This document shows positions 15,208 through 23,833 of a DNA stretch of 64,000 nt, piece by piece. The DNA lies in the NCBI RefSeq assembly GCF_900128495.1, contig NZ_LT635801.1, positions 1,065,997-1,129,996 on the forward strand, written 5' to 3'. Position 1 is the stretch's first letter. Every line of letters begins with the position of its first letter. The DNA comes from Bacteroides ilei. Lineage in GTDB: Bacteria; Bacteroidota; Bacteroidia; Bacteroidales; Bacteroidaceae. The position numbers and the translations under genes were made by a program. The notes below the pieces were generated by a model. That model was not told where the DNA came from. It did no database searches and saw only the letters and a list, made by a program, of their open reading frames with translations.

Positions 15208-17847
15208 TTATCCCTCTCCCAATTCCTCTAATACGTTCATGATCTCCCGGCGTATCGTGTCAATTCCTTTCTGGTCGGTATTAGCCACGTGTATCACAAT
15301 TTCATCACACACTTTGGCTACTTGGACGCTACGCCCGCTATCGTTATACGTCCGGCTGTTATCGGTCGTAAACTGGTTATTGGTTTCTCGGATATTCTCC
15401 ACATTGTAGGCGTCGGAACGTCCAGGTGTCGGTATGTCCATCGCCTGCACGTTCGGAGCGGAAGCCAGCATGCCCGGAACGGCAACCGCCGCGGCAATCT
15501 TCCGGACGTTCTGCATGATGTCAGCCAAGTAGTTTGTTTCCCCTGCGTCATACGTCTGGGTACTGTCATCCACTTTCGTAGAGGCAGAAGAAATGGTCAT
15601 AGGTATGGGTTTTCCCATAGACCCTGATACTGGGACAGCTGTGACATTCGCCGGTTCAAGTTTGCGGGTAATAGCGGTATATTCCGCAGATGCATTCAGA
15701 TTTTTAATATTGTCATCCAAGCGGAGTGTTTTACTTTTTTTCTTTTTTCCGGTTGTATCCAACTTTGCCATCAAGGAGTCAAAATCTGTTTTTTTAATCT
15801 TTTCCGGCATAATTTTAACAACGTCTGGCATTTCGGGGGTTAGCTGGCTGGCGGCATCCGCATCGTTTGTTTCCTGTGAAGCCGCCCAACTGCCCTTGCC
15901 CGCTTGCTTGCCTTTTTCCCAGGCCGCGGAATAGTTGCCCTTTTGCAGGGTGTTATATACCGCTGATACGGGATTGGCGCCCAAAACGCCTTCCCCTATA
16001 TCTTTAAATCCCTCTTTAGCAAGTCCAGCAGCCTCCTTGAAGTTGCCTTTTAACATACTGACGATTGCCGAACAGACACCGCCAATACCGGATAATACCT
16101 GTTTGAACGGTTTTACGATACTGTCAAGCAGCGTCCGTCCAAATTCCTTTATAACTTCCCAAGTACCGAGAATAACCACACGAAACCCTTCAAACTTCTG
16201 CCAGCAATAGGTAACGGCTGTTATCACCGCACCGATGGCAACAGCTACCCATCCGATAGGGGAAGCCGCAAACGCCGCGTTGAGTGCCCATTGTGCGGCA
16301 GTCAAACCACCGGTGACGGCTGTCTGCGCAATATCCATCACTTTTTTGATGCCACCAATGACAACCGCCTTTTGGGTCCAGGCATAGTTCAACGCCATCG
16401 CTGCGGTCAGTATGCCCAATGTGGTGGTAAACCCGACAACAATCGGATTCCCTTCCTGGATTAGCGAATACCACCCGCTGAAAAAACCGATAACGACCTC
16501 CAGTACCGAAGACACCCCGGCAAGAACCGCTCCGGCCACGGTCAGCCCTGCGCTAATGACAGGAAGGGTCAGTTCTCCAACCTCGGTACCGATATTCTTG
16601 AACTGGTTCCACACTTCGGTCGCCTTTTGCATACTGTTTGCCGAATACCCTAAAGCCGTATCGGTTTCACCCGCGGAATTGGCGACATCGTTCATGGATT
16701 CCTTCAGCTTGCCAATATCAGAGGTAAGGACGGCGAAAGCGCTTTTCGCCTCTTTATCCACCAGACCGGCCTTTTCAAGGAAAGATGATTTCTGTTCGTC
16801 ATTCATCCTGCCCAAAACGCCTTCCAAGTCGGTGAATATATCCACAACGCTACGGATCTTGCCGGTATCATCGAATACATCCACTCCGGCCTTTGCCAGT
16901 TTGTCACGGACATCGACACGTCCCAATACGGAGAAGGCATTTTCCATCAGCGTGGCGGCACGTTCGGCGCTTTGTCCCTTACCAGTCATGTAGGCAAAGG
17001 TCCCGGCTACCTCCTTATAGGCAATGCCGAGGTTATCGGCTCCGGCTATAAGGTTCGGCATATAACGCGCAAAGTCGGCAAACTCTCCGGCACCAACACG
17101 TTTTGCCGCAAAGAAGGTATCCAATACTTCCTGTGCCGTCGTATTCTCTTTACCCACGATGGAAAGCGTCTGGGCTAACGCCGCCGATACAGTATCGAGG
17201 TCGGTAAATCCCGCCTTGCTGCCTTTGAGGGCGGCGTCCAATATGGAAAGGGATAGGTCAACATCGTTCACCTGCGAGTTGATAGCCTCGAAGCCTACCG
17301 GGGTGACCTGTACGTCCGTTTTGTTTTCTGCCGCTATCTGTTTCAAACGCTTTTTCAGGTCATCCAGCCCCGCTTCGTCCAACTGGGCGGTGATGTTCAC
17401 CTGGGCCATGTTCTCATCGAAGCTCATGCCGGCCATGCCCGCTGCACCAACAGCAGTGATACCGGTGACAAGCGGGTTTTTCAAAAGTCCTGCACCGGGA
17501 ATGGCATCGAATGCCTCCGACGCCCATTTCTTGAATTTGCCGCCACCGGCTGCTGTCTCCAGTTCCTCGATTTCATCCGTGAGCCGGGCAATCTCGCGGT
17601 TATATTCCCGGATAGCCGGAATATTGTCAGCCGGAATCCATTCCCTTTCGGCTTGCAGGGCATCAATCTTCATTTTCAGCGAACCGAGTGTCCTTCCCGT
17701 GTCACGGCAAACGCTGTCCGCAGACCGCACCTTATCCTGTACGCCTGAAAGGGCGGCCACGGTTCTGTCCGAGGTCGCCGTAATGCTTCCCAGTCTTGCA
17801 CTGATCTGGTCACGCAGGGAAAAGATGTATTCTATTTTGTTTGCCAT
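15208..17847 (-). CDS. Tape measure protein
   Basis: 879 aa, the longest tail gene. The N-terminal 110 residues are a coiled coil (LKMKIDALQAEREW region). The TP901-type core follows (GMSFDENMAQVNITAQ), and the middle third has several hydrophobic segments (residues about 415-460 and 500-560) typical of tape measures that enter the membrane. It sets tail length and is ejected ahead of DNA. It begins inside the -1 frame extension of the tail chaperone gene (overlap 17832-17847). Confidence 0.9.
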   Translation of the reverse strand: MANKIEYIFSLRDQISARLGSITATSDRTVAALSGVQDKVRSADSVCRDTGRTLGSLKMKIDALQAEREWIPADNIPAIREYNREIARLTDEIEELETAAGGGKFKKWASEAFDAIPGAGLLKNPLVTGITAVGAAGMAGMSFDENMAQVNITAQLDEAGLDDLKKRLKQIAAENKTDVQVTPVGFEAINSQVNDVDLSLSILDAALKGSKAGFTDLDTVSAALAQTLSIVGKENTTAQEVLDTFFAAKRVGAGEFADFARYMPNLIAGADNLGIAYKEVAGTFAYMTGKGQSAERAATLMENAFSVLGRVDVRDKLAKAGVDVFDDTGKIRSVVDIFTDLEGVLGRMNDEQKSSFLEKAGLVDKEAKSAFAVLTSDIGKLKESMNDVANSAGETDTALGYSANSMQKATEVWNQFKNIGTEVGELTLPVISAGLTVAGAVLAGVSSVLEVVIGFFSGWYSLIQEGNPIVVGFTTTLGILTAAMALNYAWTQKAVVIGGIKKVMDIAQTAVTGGLTAAQWALNAAFAASPIGWVAVAIGAVITAVTYCWQKFEGFRVVILGTWEVIKEFGRTLLDSIVKPFKQVLSGIGGVCSAIVSMLKGNFKEAAGLAKEGFKDIGEGVLGANPVSAVYNTLQKGNYSAAWEKGKQAGKGSWAASQETNDADAASQLTPEMPDVVKIMPEKIKKTDFDSLMAKLDTTGKKKKSKTLRLDDNIKNLNASAEYTAITRKLEPANVTAVPVSGSMGKPIPMTISSASTKVDDSTQTYDAGETNYLADIMQNVRKIAAAVAVPGMLASAPNVQAMDIPTPGRSDAYNVENIRETNNQFTTDNSRTYNDSGRSVQVAKVCDEIVIHVANTDQKGIDTIRREIMNVLEELGEG

Positions 17848-18325
17848 AATTTGCCTATGCTGTTAATGAAGTCAATTTTTACCCATTCGGCCATCCTGAT
17901 CTGAAGGGCCCATTCCTCATCGCTGAGCGTCGAAGGATCGAGGTGTAGCCAGTGGCGGATCAAGGCATCCGAAAGGAACAGCCAGCCGGGTTTCTCCGCC
18001 ACGGCAGTTCCTTTTATAACTTTTTTAGCTCCGCCTCCTTTACTTCAACCAGTTCGCCCAGCTTCGTGGATACGCCCAGGAACAGGGCATCATCCGTCTT
18101 GATTTCTTCATCCCCCGCCAGCCAGCAGTTGCCGAGTAGGATTTCGTTGTATTTCATCGGGTCATTCTTCCCGACAACGGCAGCCGCGCTGAGAGCCTGT
18201 CGGCTCGGGCGTTTCAAATAAGCCACCTTGTCGCTGACGGTGACACAAAATACGTCGCCCCATTTCTTTTTCCAGGATTCAATCTGTTCGGGGGTGATTG
18301 TCTTGTTATTGTCTTTTTCGTTCAT
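17832..18325 (-). CDS. Tail assembly chaperone, -1 frameshift product (gpGT type)
   Basis: At 18020-18026 the minus strand reads A AAA AAG, a canonical slippery heptamer, three codons before the zero-frame stop. Slipping by -1 opens a 62-codon extension that reads as protein (VIKGTAVAEKPGWLFLSDAL, then IRHWLHLDPS) and stops at 17832-17834, just inside the tape-measure gene. This is the lambda G/GT and Mu gp41/42-type arrangement: between tube and tape measure, with the longer form recruiting tail tube to the tape. The extension has no start codon of its own. Confidence 0.85.
18014..18325 (-). CDS. Tail assembly chaperone, zero-frame product (gpG type)
   Basis: 103 aa from the ATG at 18325 (GGA 5 nt upstream); an in-frame ATG at 18337 lacks a ribosome site. 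It contains QIESWKKKWGDVFCVTV and ends EAELKKL after the slippery site. It binds the tape measure during tail assembly. It lies directly after the tube gene. Confidence 0.8.
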   Translation of the reverse strand: MNEKDNNKTITPEQIESWKKKWGDVFCVTVSDKVAYLKRPSRQALSAAAVVGKNDPMKYNEILLGNCWLAGDEEIKTDDALFLGVSTKLGELVEVKEAELKKL

Positions 18326-18345
18326 AGTTCCATACATTATTATAG

Positions 18346-18771
18346 TTATACCACATTGTATTCCACGTCGCAGGCGATAAAAGGCAGCGCGTGTTCCGAA
18401 TAAAGGTCACCCTCTTTGATGCTGTTCGGCGCTTCCGTGATGGATGCGTTAACGACTTTGTCCGTCTGAACCACACCGGTCTCCGAGATATAGGAAACAA
18501 TGATGTCAAACTCCAAATCGGTAACATCATCATACCCCTTGGCCTTTGCGGCCGTCTGCATGGCAATCAGTTCGGACTGGAGCACGGTAATCGTGCCCTC
18601 ATATTCCTTCTTGCCCATCTGTATGCCGCGCGCCTTCTTTCCGGAGGCAAACAGGAGTTCCTTTGCACGTTTGGACTTGTATTCGATGCCACGGATACCT
18701 TCAACCGGCTTGCCCAAAAGGACGACTGTCACGGTTGTCCAATCATATTCTTTAGAATTGAATGTTGCCAT
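18346..18771 (-). CDS. Tail tube protein
   Basis: 141 aa. The beta-rich sequence with N-terminal FNSKEYDWTTVTVVLLG and EYEGTITVLQSELIAM is typical of contractile-tail tube proteins (Mu gpM type). It overlaps the sheath stop by 1 nt (TAATG), so it is translationally coupled, and is followed by the chaperone. Confidence 0.8.
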   Translation of the reverse strand: MATFNSKEYDWTTVTVVLLGKPVEGIRGIEYKSKRAKELLFASGKKARGIQMGKKEYEGTITVLQSELIAMQTAAKAKGYDDVTDLEFDIIVSYISETGVVQTDKVVNASITEAPNSIKEGDLYSEHALPFIACDVEYNVV

Positions 18772-19964
18772 TATTCACTTTTGTTATAAGGATTATTAAA
18801 CGATAAGTCCACATTGATTTCCTTCAGCAGGGCCGTAGGAACAATCTTTGCCTGTATTTTCAGGACATTGGTTGATATCAAATCCTGTTTCGGATCCACA
18901 TAGGCGTTGAAACCGGAAATTTCACCTTCCATATTCACATTGACATTACGGATAAGCAACTGTTCGTAATATTTGCAGATCGGCGTCGGCAACTGCCCGG
19001 TTTCCGGGTCAACTGCGATACTGTCCATGATTTCATCGATATATGTCTTATAACATATCACCAATGCCTTCTGGATGACACGGGTCAAGGAAAGGCGGTT
19101 GTAATCATCCGTTGTCGCTACCGCAGTCGCGTCATAATTCAGGTAATACCCGTTCTTTCCGATAAACGTGCGGTAGAAGATATAGCCGGCATCGTGCAGG
19201 GCATTCCAGAGGCTGTAATCCTCTTCCGGCTTTTTGCCGTCCGTCAGCCAGCCTTCCGCAGCAATGCTCCCATCACGAACACGGGCAAGTGAGATATTGA
19301 CCGGGCAAGTCGCCAGACGGCCTAATACCTGACCAATCGCAGCCGAATAATATTTGCCTTCTCCCACTTTGCCGTCAGAGGCAAGCACCACCGATACGCA
19401 GTTCTCGCTGCCTTCTCGCGGCTGGTACAGACTGTCCGTTGAACCGTTCCAGGCAAGGGCAGGAAGCAGAACCACAAACGGGGCAATCTTATCCAGGTAA
19501 TTGCTTGCAACATTCTGTGCTGCCTTTACCGCTTCCACGACATCCTGGTCGATACATTTTTCTACTGTAGCATTGTAGTCAGTCCCGGGATTTACGTTGA
19601 TCCCGACAAGCCGGATACGTCCTGCGGCTGAATCAATCAGTTTCTTCAAGGGAGAACCGTCCCCCATCGAACAGATATCCGTCAGTTTCTTGGCTTCATC
19701 CACCACCAACAAGTGAAGTTCTGCGCCATCTCCGGCAGCCGTATAGAATGCCATGATATCCTTGTACAGGAGTGGGTTGTTCTCTTTTGTGATGCCGTAC
19801 TTTTTCAGGTCAGCAGTACCGGCAAGGACATAAACCTTATCAAGGGCCAACGTATCATTAACAGCCTTGCCGGACAGGATCAGCCCCGAAATACCATCGT
19901 CAGACAAGGTAACAGTACCGATATTGCCGTTGCCTAACGTTATATTCACATTTGGTAAACTCAT
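18771..19964 (-). CDS. Tail sheath protein (Mu gpL-like)
   Basis: 397 aa contractile sheath subunit. It has the size and order (sheath then tube) of myovirus tails. The C-terminal domain includes INVDLSFNNPYN, similar to the strand exchange tail of sheath proteins; the mid part has KAALVICYKTYIDEI-like helices (IQKALVICYKTYIDEI). With the hub, spike and wedges it shows a contractile injection tail. Confidence 0.85.
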   Translation of the reverse strand: MSLPNVNITLGNGNIGTVTLSDDGISGLILSGKAVNDTLALDKVYVLAGTADLKKYGITKENNPLLYKDIMAFYTAAGDGAELHLLVVDEAKKLTDICSMGDGSPLKKLIDSAAGRIRLVGINVNPGTDYNATVEKCIDQDVVEAVKAAQNVASNYLDKIAPFVVLLPALAWNGSTDSLYQPREGSENCVSVVLASDGKVGEGKYYSAAIGQVLGRLATCPVNISLARVRDGSIAAEGWLTDGKKPEEDYSLWNALHDAGYIFYRTFIGKNGYYLNYDATAVATTDDYNRLSLTRVIQKALVICYKTYIDEIMDSIAVDPETGQLPTPICKYYEQLLIRNVNVNMEGEISGFNAYVDPKQDLISTNVLKIQAKIVPTALLKEINVDLSFNNPYNKSE

Positions 19965-19965
19965 A

Positions 19966-20496
19966 TTAATCGCGTTTTAATAGTTTTCGAACACCTTTCA
20001 AACCAAGCAGCAGCGCCAGGATTGAAATTGATATTTTCCCGATCCGCATCCACGTTTCCTGCCACCAGGTAAGACGGTTCACTTCCACCTCGACCTTTAC
20101 CTCCTGCGGCACATAGATGATTGAATCCTTGCCGGGCACATAAACCGTATCGGGGACGGCTTTCGCCTTGTAGTCCAGTTTCCCGTCCTTGAAGGACAGG
20201 TCGGTTTCCATTGTCTTTCCTTTCAGTTCCTCCACCTCCTGCATAAGGACGCGGCCTGTGCTGTCGCATTCAAACAGGGCGGTCAGCAGTGCGGAGTCAG
20301 GCGAAAGATAGACAGGCACAAGGCGCTCCCTCATCACCGGTTCAGGCACCGGTTGGCTCACGTGCGTGCCCTTCGACATCTTCGGCCCTGCGCAATTCAT
20401 ACAGCACAGGGCAAGCATCAGCATGATCGGCAAAAGGGCAGCGGTTCGCCTTTTCGACAGCCCGGCGAAGCCGTGCCAGTTCTTTACGTATCGCAT
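19966..20496 (-). CDS. Spanin-like membrane-anchored lysis protein
   Basis: 176 aa. An N-terminal hydrophobic signal ends in a Cys cluster (LMLALCCMNCAG, about 25-36), compatible with a lipoprotein though not a perfect lipobox. A beta/coil middle has repeated VPGKDSIIYVP. A C-terminal transmembrane helix (ISISILALLLGLKGV) follows. A lipid anchor plus C-terminal TM helix is the plan of unimolecular spanins, which link inner and outer membranes at lysis. Its first 155 nt overlap the preceding gene in another frame, as spanin genes often do. It follows the endolysin and precedes the sheath. Confidence 0.65.
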   Translation of the reverse strand: MRYVKNWHGFAGLSKRRTAALLPIMLMLALCCMNCAGPKMSKGTHVSQPVPEPVMRERLVPVYLSPDSALLTALFECDSTGRVLMQEVEELKGKTMETDLSFKDGKLDYKAKAVPDTVYVPGKDSIIYVPQEVKVEVEVNRLTWWQETWMRIGKISISILALLLGLKGVRKLLKRD

Positions 20497-20725
20497 TGAT
20501 TTCCTTCTTTAGAGGTTCAACGACCTGTTCCATCAGAATGGACATCGCTTCTTTGACATTTGCCAGTTCGTCGCCGCGCGTATCCGCCTTGGAGGCTTCT
20601 ACCTGCGCCCGAAGGCCATCGACTTCAGCGTCGTACTTCTTGCGCAGAAGTTTAGCCGTAAGCCACGAGCTTAACGGTGCGGTAATGATTGCAGCTACTA
20701 AGGAAATAATCTCTAAAGGTTCCAT
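20342..20725 (-). CDS. Holin/antiholin-like protein with TM helix and coiled coil
   Basis: 127 aa. One N-terminal membrane helix (PLEIISLVAAIITAPLSSWL) is followed by a long charged coiled coil (about 30-95) and a Cys-containing tail. It lies between the endolysin and the spanin-like gene, which it overlaps. The role could be holin or inner-membrane spanin partner; a single TM helix fits either. Confidence 0.6.
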   Translation of the reverse strand: MEPLEIISLVAAIITAPLSSWLTAKLLRKKYDAEVDGLRAQVEASKADTRGDELANVKEAMSILMEQVVEPLKKEINAIRKELARLRRAVEKANRCPFADHADACPVLYELRRAEDVEGHAREPTGA

Positions 20726-20747
20726 TCTGATTTTACAAGTGTTCTTA

Positions 20748-21164
20748 TTATTCGTTCAACAATTCCCAGCCGGCTTCCACGTCGGCCATGACAGCCGGGA
20801 TACCGTTTTCAACCACACTTATAGCAGCGGCCAGCGCACACATTGTACCCTTATCCTCCACGTCCGGAACATAAGTTGTCGGAACCTGCATTTCCCGACA
20901 TACGCGGGTGATATAACCCGAGGTATTGTTTTCGGTTCGTGGAGCCCACCGGCTAATAAAATCGGCAATGCTCTGCAAGCCATATTTCCGGCGGTAGTTC
21001 TGCAACAGTTTGATCAGGGCACGGTAGCCATGCGCCATATCCTTGAACTCTTCGAAGGAATTATCCTTCTTTGCTCCGGCCGGGACTTCCCCTTTCCAAT
21101 CGGTAGCATCCGAATTTCGGATGTTACCGGGATTACAGTTTCTGATTCCTCGCGGTGCCATCAT
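20748..21164 (-). CDS. Phage lytic enzyme (P5/lysozyme-like)
   Basis: 138 aa. The N-terminal RGIRNCNPGNIRNS matches the RG.RNNNPGNIR signature of P5-type muramidase/transglycosylase proteins that cut peptidoglycan. No signal peptide is present, so it would need the adjacent holin-like protein for release. It follows the capsid gene. Confidence 0.85.
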   Translation of the reverse strand: MMAPRGIRNCNPGNIRNSDATDWKGEVPAGAKKDNSFEEFKDMAHGYRALIKLLQNYRRKYGLQSIADFISRWAPRTENNTSGYITRVCREMQVPTTYVPDVEDKGTMCALAAAISVVENGIPAVMADVEAGWELLNE

Positions 21165-22228
21165 CAGGATGCTTTATATTCCGACATGATAGCGCCCATC
21201 GCCTCTTTCTTCTTCGGGAGCACGATGAAATAGTGACGGAAATTCACAAGGCTACGCTGGTTCAGCGGGTCTGTCTTGGCCTCGGAATAGTACATCTTTG
21301 TACTTCCGGACGCCTTGAATACACGCTTGGTGTAGAACGCCACGGATGCCTGGTACTCATTGGCCGATGCAGCCGTACCGAAAGCGACCTTTGTTCCGGC
21401 CACCTTGTACACCGGATTGTCTGAATACTCGTACACCTCAAAGCCGTACAGGTTGGCAATCTTTCCGGTCGTATAGTTATAATACTGGTCCTTGAACTTC
21501 TGGTCGGTCAGCAGCAGGTCATTCACGTGATCCGAGCATAATACCAGGCGACGGCCCTGTACAGGAACTTTCATTTTGTCAAATTTATCTTTCAGGGCGA
21601 TAATATCCGACATCTGGAGGCGACGTCTGCCCGTTGTGCCGCCGCCGACAACTTCCCCCGTGGTTTTAAGTACCGGAGTCTTTTCCGCATTGGAGTCAGG
21701 TGCCAACGCATGGATGGCCTTGGCATACTTCTTTTCCTTGATGGCATCGGCATGACGTTCCTTTAGGCTTGCCATCTTGTCGTAGGAAGAAGCGTACAGT
21801 TCATCATCCGTTACCGGAGTCGGCTTGGTCTGGAATTTGTCCAGTGAGAACACCGCATCGTTGTCGGTGATTTCCTGTATTGTCAGAGGGTAAGTCTTAT
21901 TGTTGACCAACACGTCCGGGTCACCACCGACATCAATCATGTGGATTACATCATTCTCCGCATACTGCGAGTAATCGGGCAGCCCATCAAGGAAGGTTGC
22001 AACGTCTCCGGCGCGAAGAGTCTTGATAAGTTCACCGGTCCACACTTCCGTCAATACTCCCTCACAGAGTGAGCCGGAAGGCATGAACTTTCCTGCCGCC
22101 AATGATACGCCTACGGCGGTTGCGGCCCCTGCCGTAGCCGACACGCCCATAAAGGCGGCCAACATGATGCCCATCACCGCATTGAACAGCAGGGCGGTCA
22201 TCGCTTTCAATCCGAATTTTGTTTTCAT
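21164..22228 (-). CDS. Major capsid protein (Mu gpT-like / HK97 fold)
   Basis: 354 aa. It lies directly after the protease/scaffold gene, as in Mu. Internal sequence such as GRRLVLCSDHVNDLLL and GFEVYEYSDNP is typical of HK97-fold capsid A and P domains. The N-terminal 35 residues are unusually hydrophobic and Ala-rich (LLFNAVMGIMLAAFMGVS) and may be removed by the upstream protease or target the membrane. Confidence 0.75.
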   Translation of the reverse strand: MKTKFGLKAMTALLFNAVMGIMLAAFMGVSATAGAATAVGVSLAAGKFMPSGSLCEGVLTEVWTGELIKTLRAGDVATFLDGLPDYSQYAENDVIHMIDVGGDPDVLVNNKTYPLTIQEITDNDAVFSLDKFQTKPTPVTDDELYASSYDKMASLKERHADAIKEKKYAKAIHALAPDSNAEKTPVLKTTGEVVGGGTTGRRRLQMSDIIALKDKFDKMKVPVQGRRLVLCSDHVNDLLLTDQKFKDQYYNYTTGKIANLYGFEVYEYSDNPVYKVAGTKVAFGTAASANEYQASVAFYTKRVFKASGSTKMYYSEAKTDPLNQRSLVNFRHYFIVLPKKKEAMGAIMSEYKAS

Positions 22229-22249
22229 TCGTTCTTTCGTTTTTTGTGA

Positions 22250-23197
22250 TTAATAATTAGGACAGTCCACGCCATATTCAGCCTTATACAGCTTCATATA
22301 GGTTTCTTTGTCATTTGCTCTAAGTTCCATCATCTTATCGGTCGGTACGTCCGACAGTTTTTTGTACTCCGATGTAGCGGAACTTCCGCCTGCCGGATGG
22401 ATGATGTCCGTCGGTTTCTGTGCGGGGTTCATGGCCTCGAAAGTCAGCTTCAGGCTTTCCAACCCGATCTTTTTGCCGAGGGCGACAAAATGGTCTTTCT
22501 TCTCGGCCGTGATGCGGCGTTCGGTAATGGCAGCTTCAACGGCGGAGGTAATACCGGCCAGCTGCATTTCTTCCTTTTCCTTTCGCAGTTGCTCGTTGGC
22601 TGCCTTATAGCCCAACAGTACCTCAATCGTGGAAAGGATTTCTTTTTCCGTTGCCGTTTCCGGCAAGCCCAGTTTCAGGGCAATTGCTTTAAAATCCATC
22701 TGTTCGTCTGATTTTTGAGTGTTATTATTAAGCAGCGGGAGGTTTTCGGACTCCTCACCGGCTGCCAGTTTCAATTCTTTTCCGTCAACATTCAATATAA
22801 GCGGCAGTGCATTGTCATTGCCGCCGATATCCACCATACTGACTTCGGTCAGCCTGCTGCGGGTGACGGTCGCACGGTATTGTCCGGGCTTTACAAGCTC
22901 CGGAGCGTCGCTGTATTCCAGCACGTCCACATTGGCAGAAGCCATACGCAATGTGCCCTTTTCCCACTGCGCCTTTGCCTGCCGGCTTTCCTCACGTACT
23001 TCGTCAAAATAGGGTTCTCCCGTCACCCGCCCTTCCTCTTTCTTCACATCCTTGATGCAGCCGATGATAACGCCACGCCAATGCATCCAGAGCAGTACGG
23101 GGTTTTTCTCATACTGGGAAATATCCATGCCTGCCGTGCTGATCCATGTGCCGTAGCAGTTGACCGACTCATCGCTTATCACTATTCTTTTTGCCAT
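22250..23197 (-). CDS. Prohead protease-scaffold protein (Mu gpI/gpZ-like)
   Basis: 315 aa from the ATG at 23197. The start is set by a promoter box at 23219-23226 that lies inside the longer frame (to 23293). The N-terminal protease-like part (VNCYGTWISTAGMDISQ, then VLLWMHWRGVIIG) matches prohead serine-protease/scaffold proteins. The C-terminal half is a charged coiled coil (NEQLRKEKEEMQLAG), typical of a scaffold. It is the first gene of the leftward late operon. Confidence 0.75.
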   Translation of the reverse strand: MAKRIVISDESVNCYGTWISTAGMDISQYEKNPVLLWMHWRGVIIGCIKDVKKEEGRVTGEPYFDEVREESRQAKAQWEKGTLRMASANVDVLEYSDAPELVKPGQYRATVTRSRLTEVSMVDIGGNDNALPLILNVDGKELKLAAGEESENLPLLNNNTQKSDEQMDFKAIALKLGLPETATEKEILSTIEVLLGYKAANEQLRKEKEEMQLAGITSAVEAAITERRITAEKKDHFVALGKKIGLESLKLTFEAMNPAQKPTDIIHPAGGSSATSEYKKLSDVPTDKMMELRANDKETYMKLYKAEYGVDCPNY

Positions 23198-23218
23198 TCG
23201 TCTGTTCGTTGATATGCG

Positions 23219-23226
23219 CAAACATA
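23219..23226 (-). promoter_or_regulatory. Leftward late promoter -7 box
   Basis: TATGTTTG on the minus strand, 21 bp before the ATG at 23197. Three 21-bp-spaced repeats lie 30-85 bp upstream, where an activator would bind. Confidence 0.6.
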
Positions 23227-23255
23227 CACCATTGGTGAGGGGCTTGAAAAAATCT

Positions 23256-23310
23256 CCCCAACCTTTGGGAGCTTTTCCCCAACCTTTGAACACTTCTTCC
23301 CAAGCCTTGC
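23256..23310. repeat. Three 21-bp-spaced operator-type repeats in the divergent late region
   Basis: CCCCAACCTTTG at 23256-23267 and 23277-23288, and a degenerate copy CCCAAGCCTTG at 23299-23309. The spacing is 21 bp, two helical turns, so the copies lie on one face of the DNA. They sit between the leftward structural operon and the rightward terminase operon. This suggests binding by a dimeric late activator (Mor/C-like). Confidence 0.65.
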
Positions 23311-23371
23311 GCGGTTTGTTGCCGCCTGCTGTCTTTCTTTACATTTTTGCTGAAAAACAAACCATTTTATC

Positions 23372-23827
23372 ATGGCATTATCAAAAAAAGAACTGGAAAA
23401 GACAAAAGAGCTGGCCAGGCTTTATTACCTGAATGGGGACACGCAGAAGCTGGTAGCCGAGAAGGTGGGCGTTTCGCGCGTCAGCGTAAACAAATGGGTC
23501 AGCGAGGGCGGTTGGGACGCATTGCGGACCGCCAAATCCATTACCCGGAAGGAGCTGGTGGCCAAAATCATGAAGAAGGCCGACGAACGGCTGGAAAGCG
23601 GGGAAATGACCGCTGACGAAATGGCTAAACTGGCAGCCAGTATCGAAAAGATAGACAAACGCACTAACGCGACGACCATTATCGAAGTGCTCACCTCGTA
23701 CAACAACTGGCTGGTGGCACGCACCCAGTTTGACAAGGAACTGACGGTCGATTTCCTTAAAATGACCAACCGTTACCAGGACACCTTCATCGCCGAACAG
23801 GTTTCGGCAGAAAATCCGGGGTTATAA
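23372..23827 (+). CDS. Terminase small subunit
   Basis: 151 aa. The N-terminal HTH (NGDTQKLVAEKVGVSRVSVN) and helical middle match small terminases that recognise packaging DNA (DUF1804/Mu gp27 type). It is first in the rightward head operon, directly before the large terminase. Confidence 0.8.
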   Translation: MALSKKELEKTKELARLYYLNGDTQKLVAEKVGVSRVSVNKWVSEGGWDALRTAKSITRKELVAKIMKKADERLESGEMTADEMAKLAASIEKIDKRTNATTIIEVLTSYNNWLVARTQFDKELTVDFLKMTNRYQDTFIAEQVSAENPGL

Positions 23828-23833
23828 TATATA

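Noticed and set aside
23256..23310. CRISPR-like short repeats
   Set aside because: Only three copies of 12 bp with 9-bp spacers; this is an operator array, and no cas genes are present.
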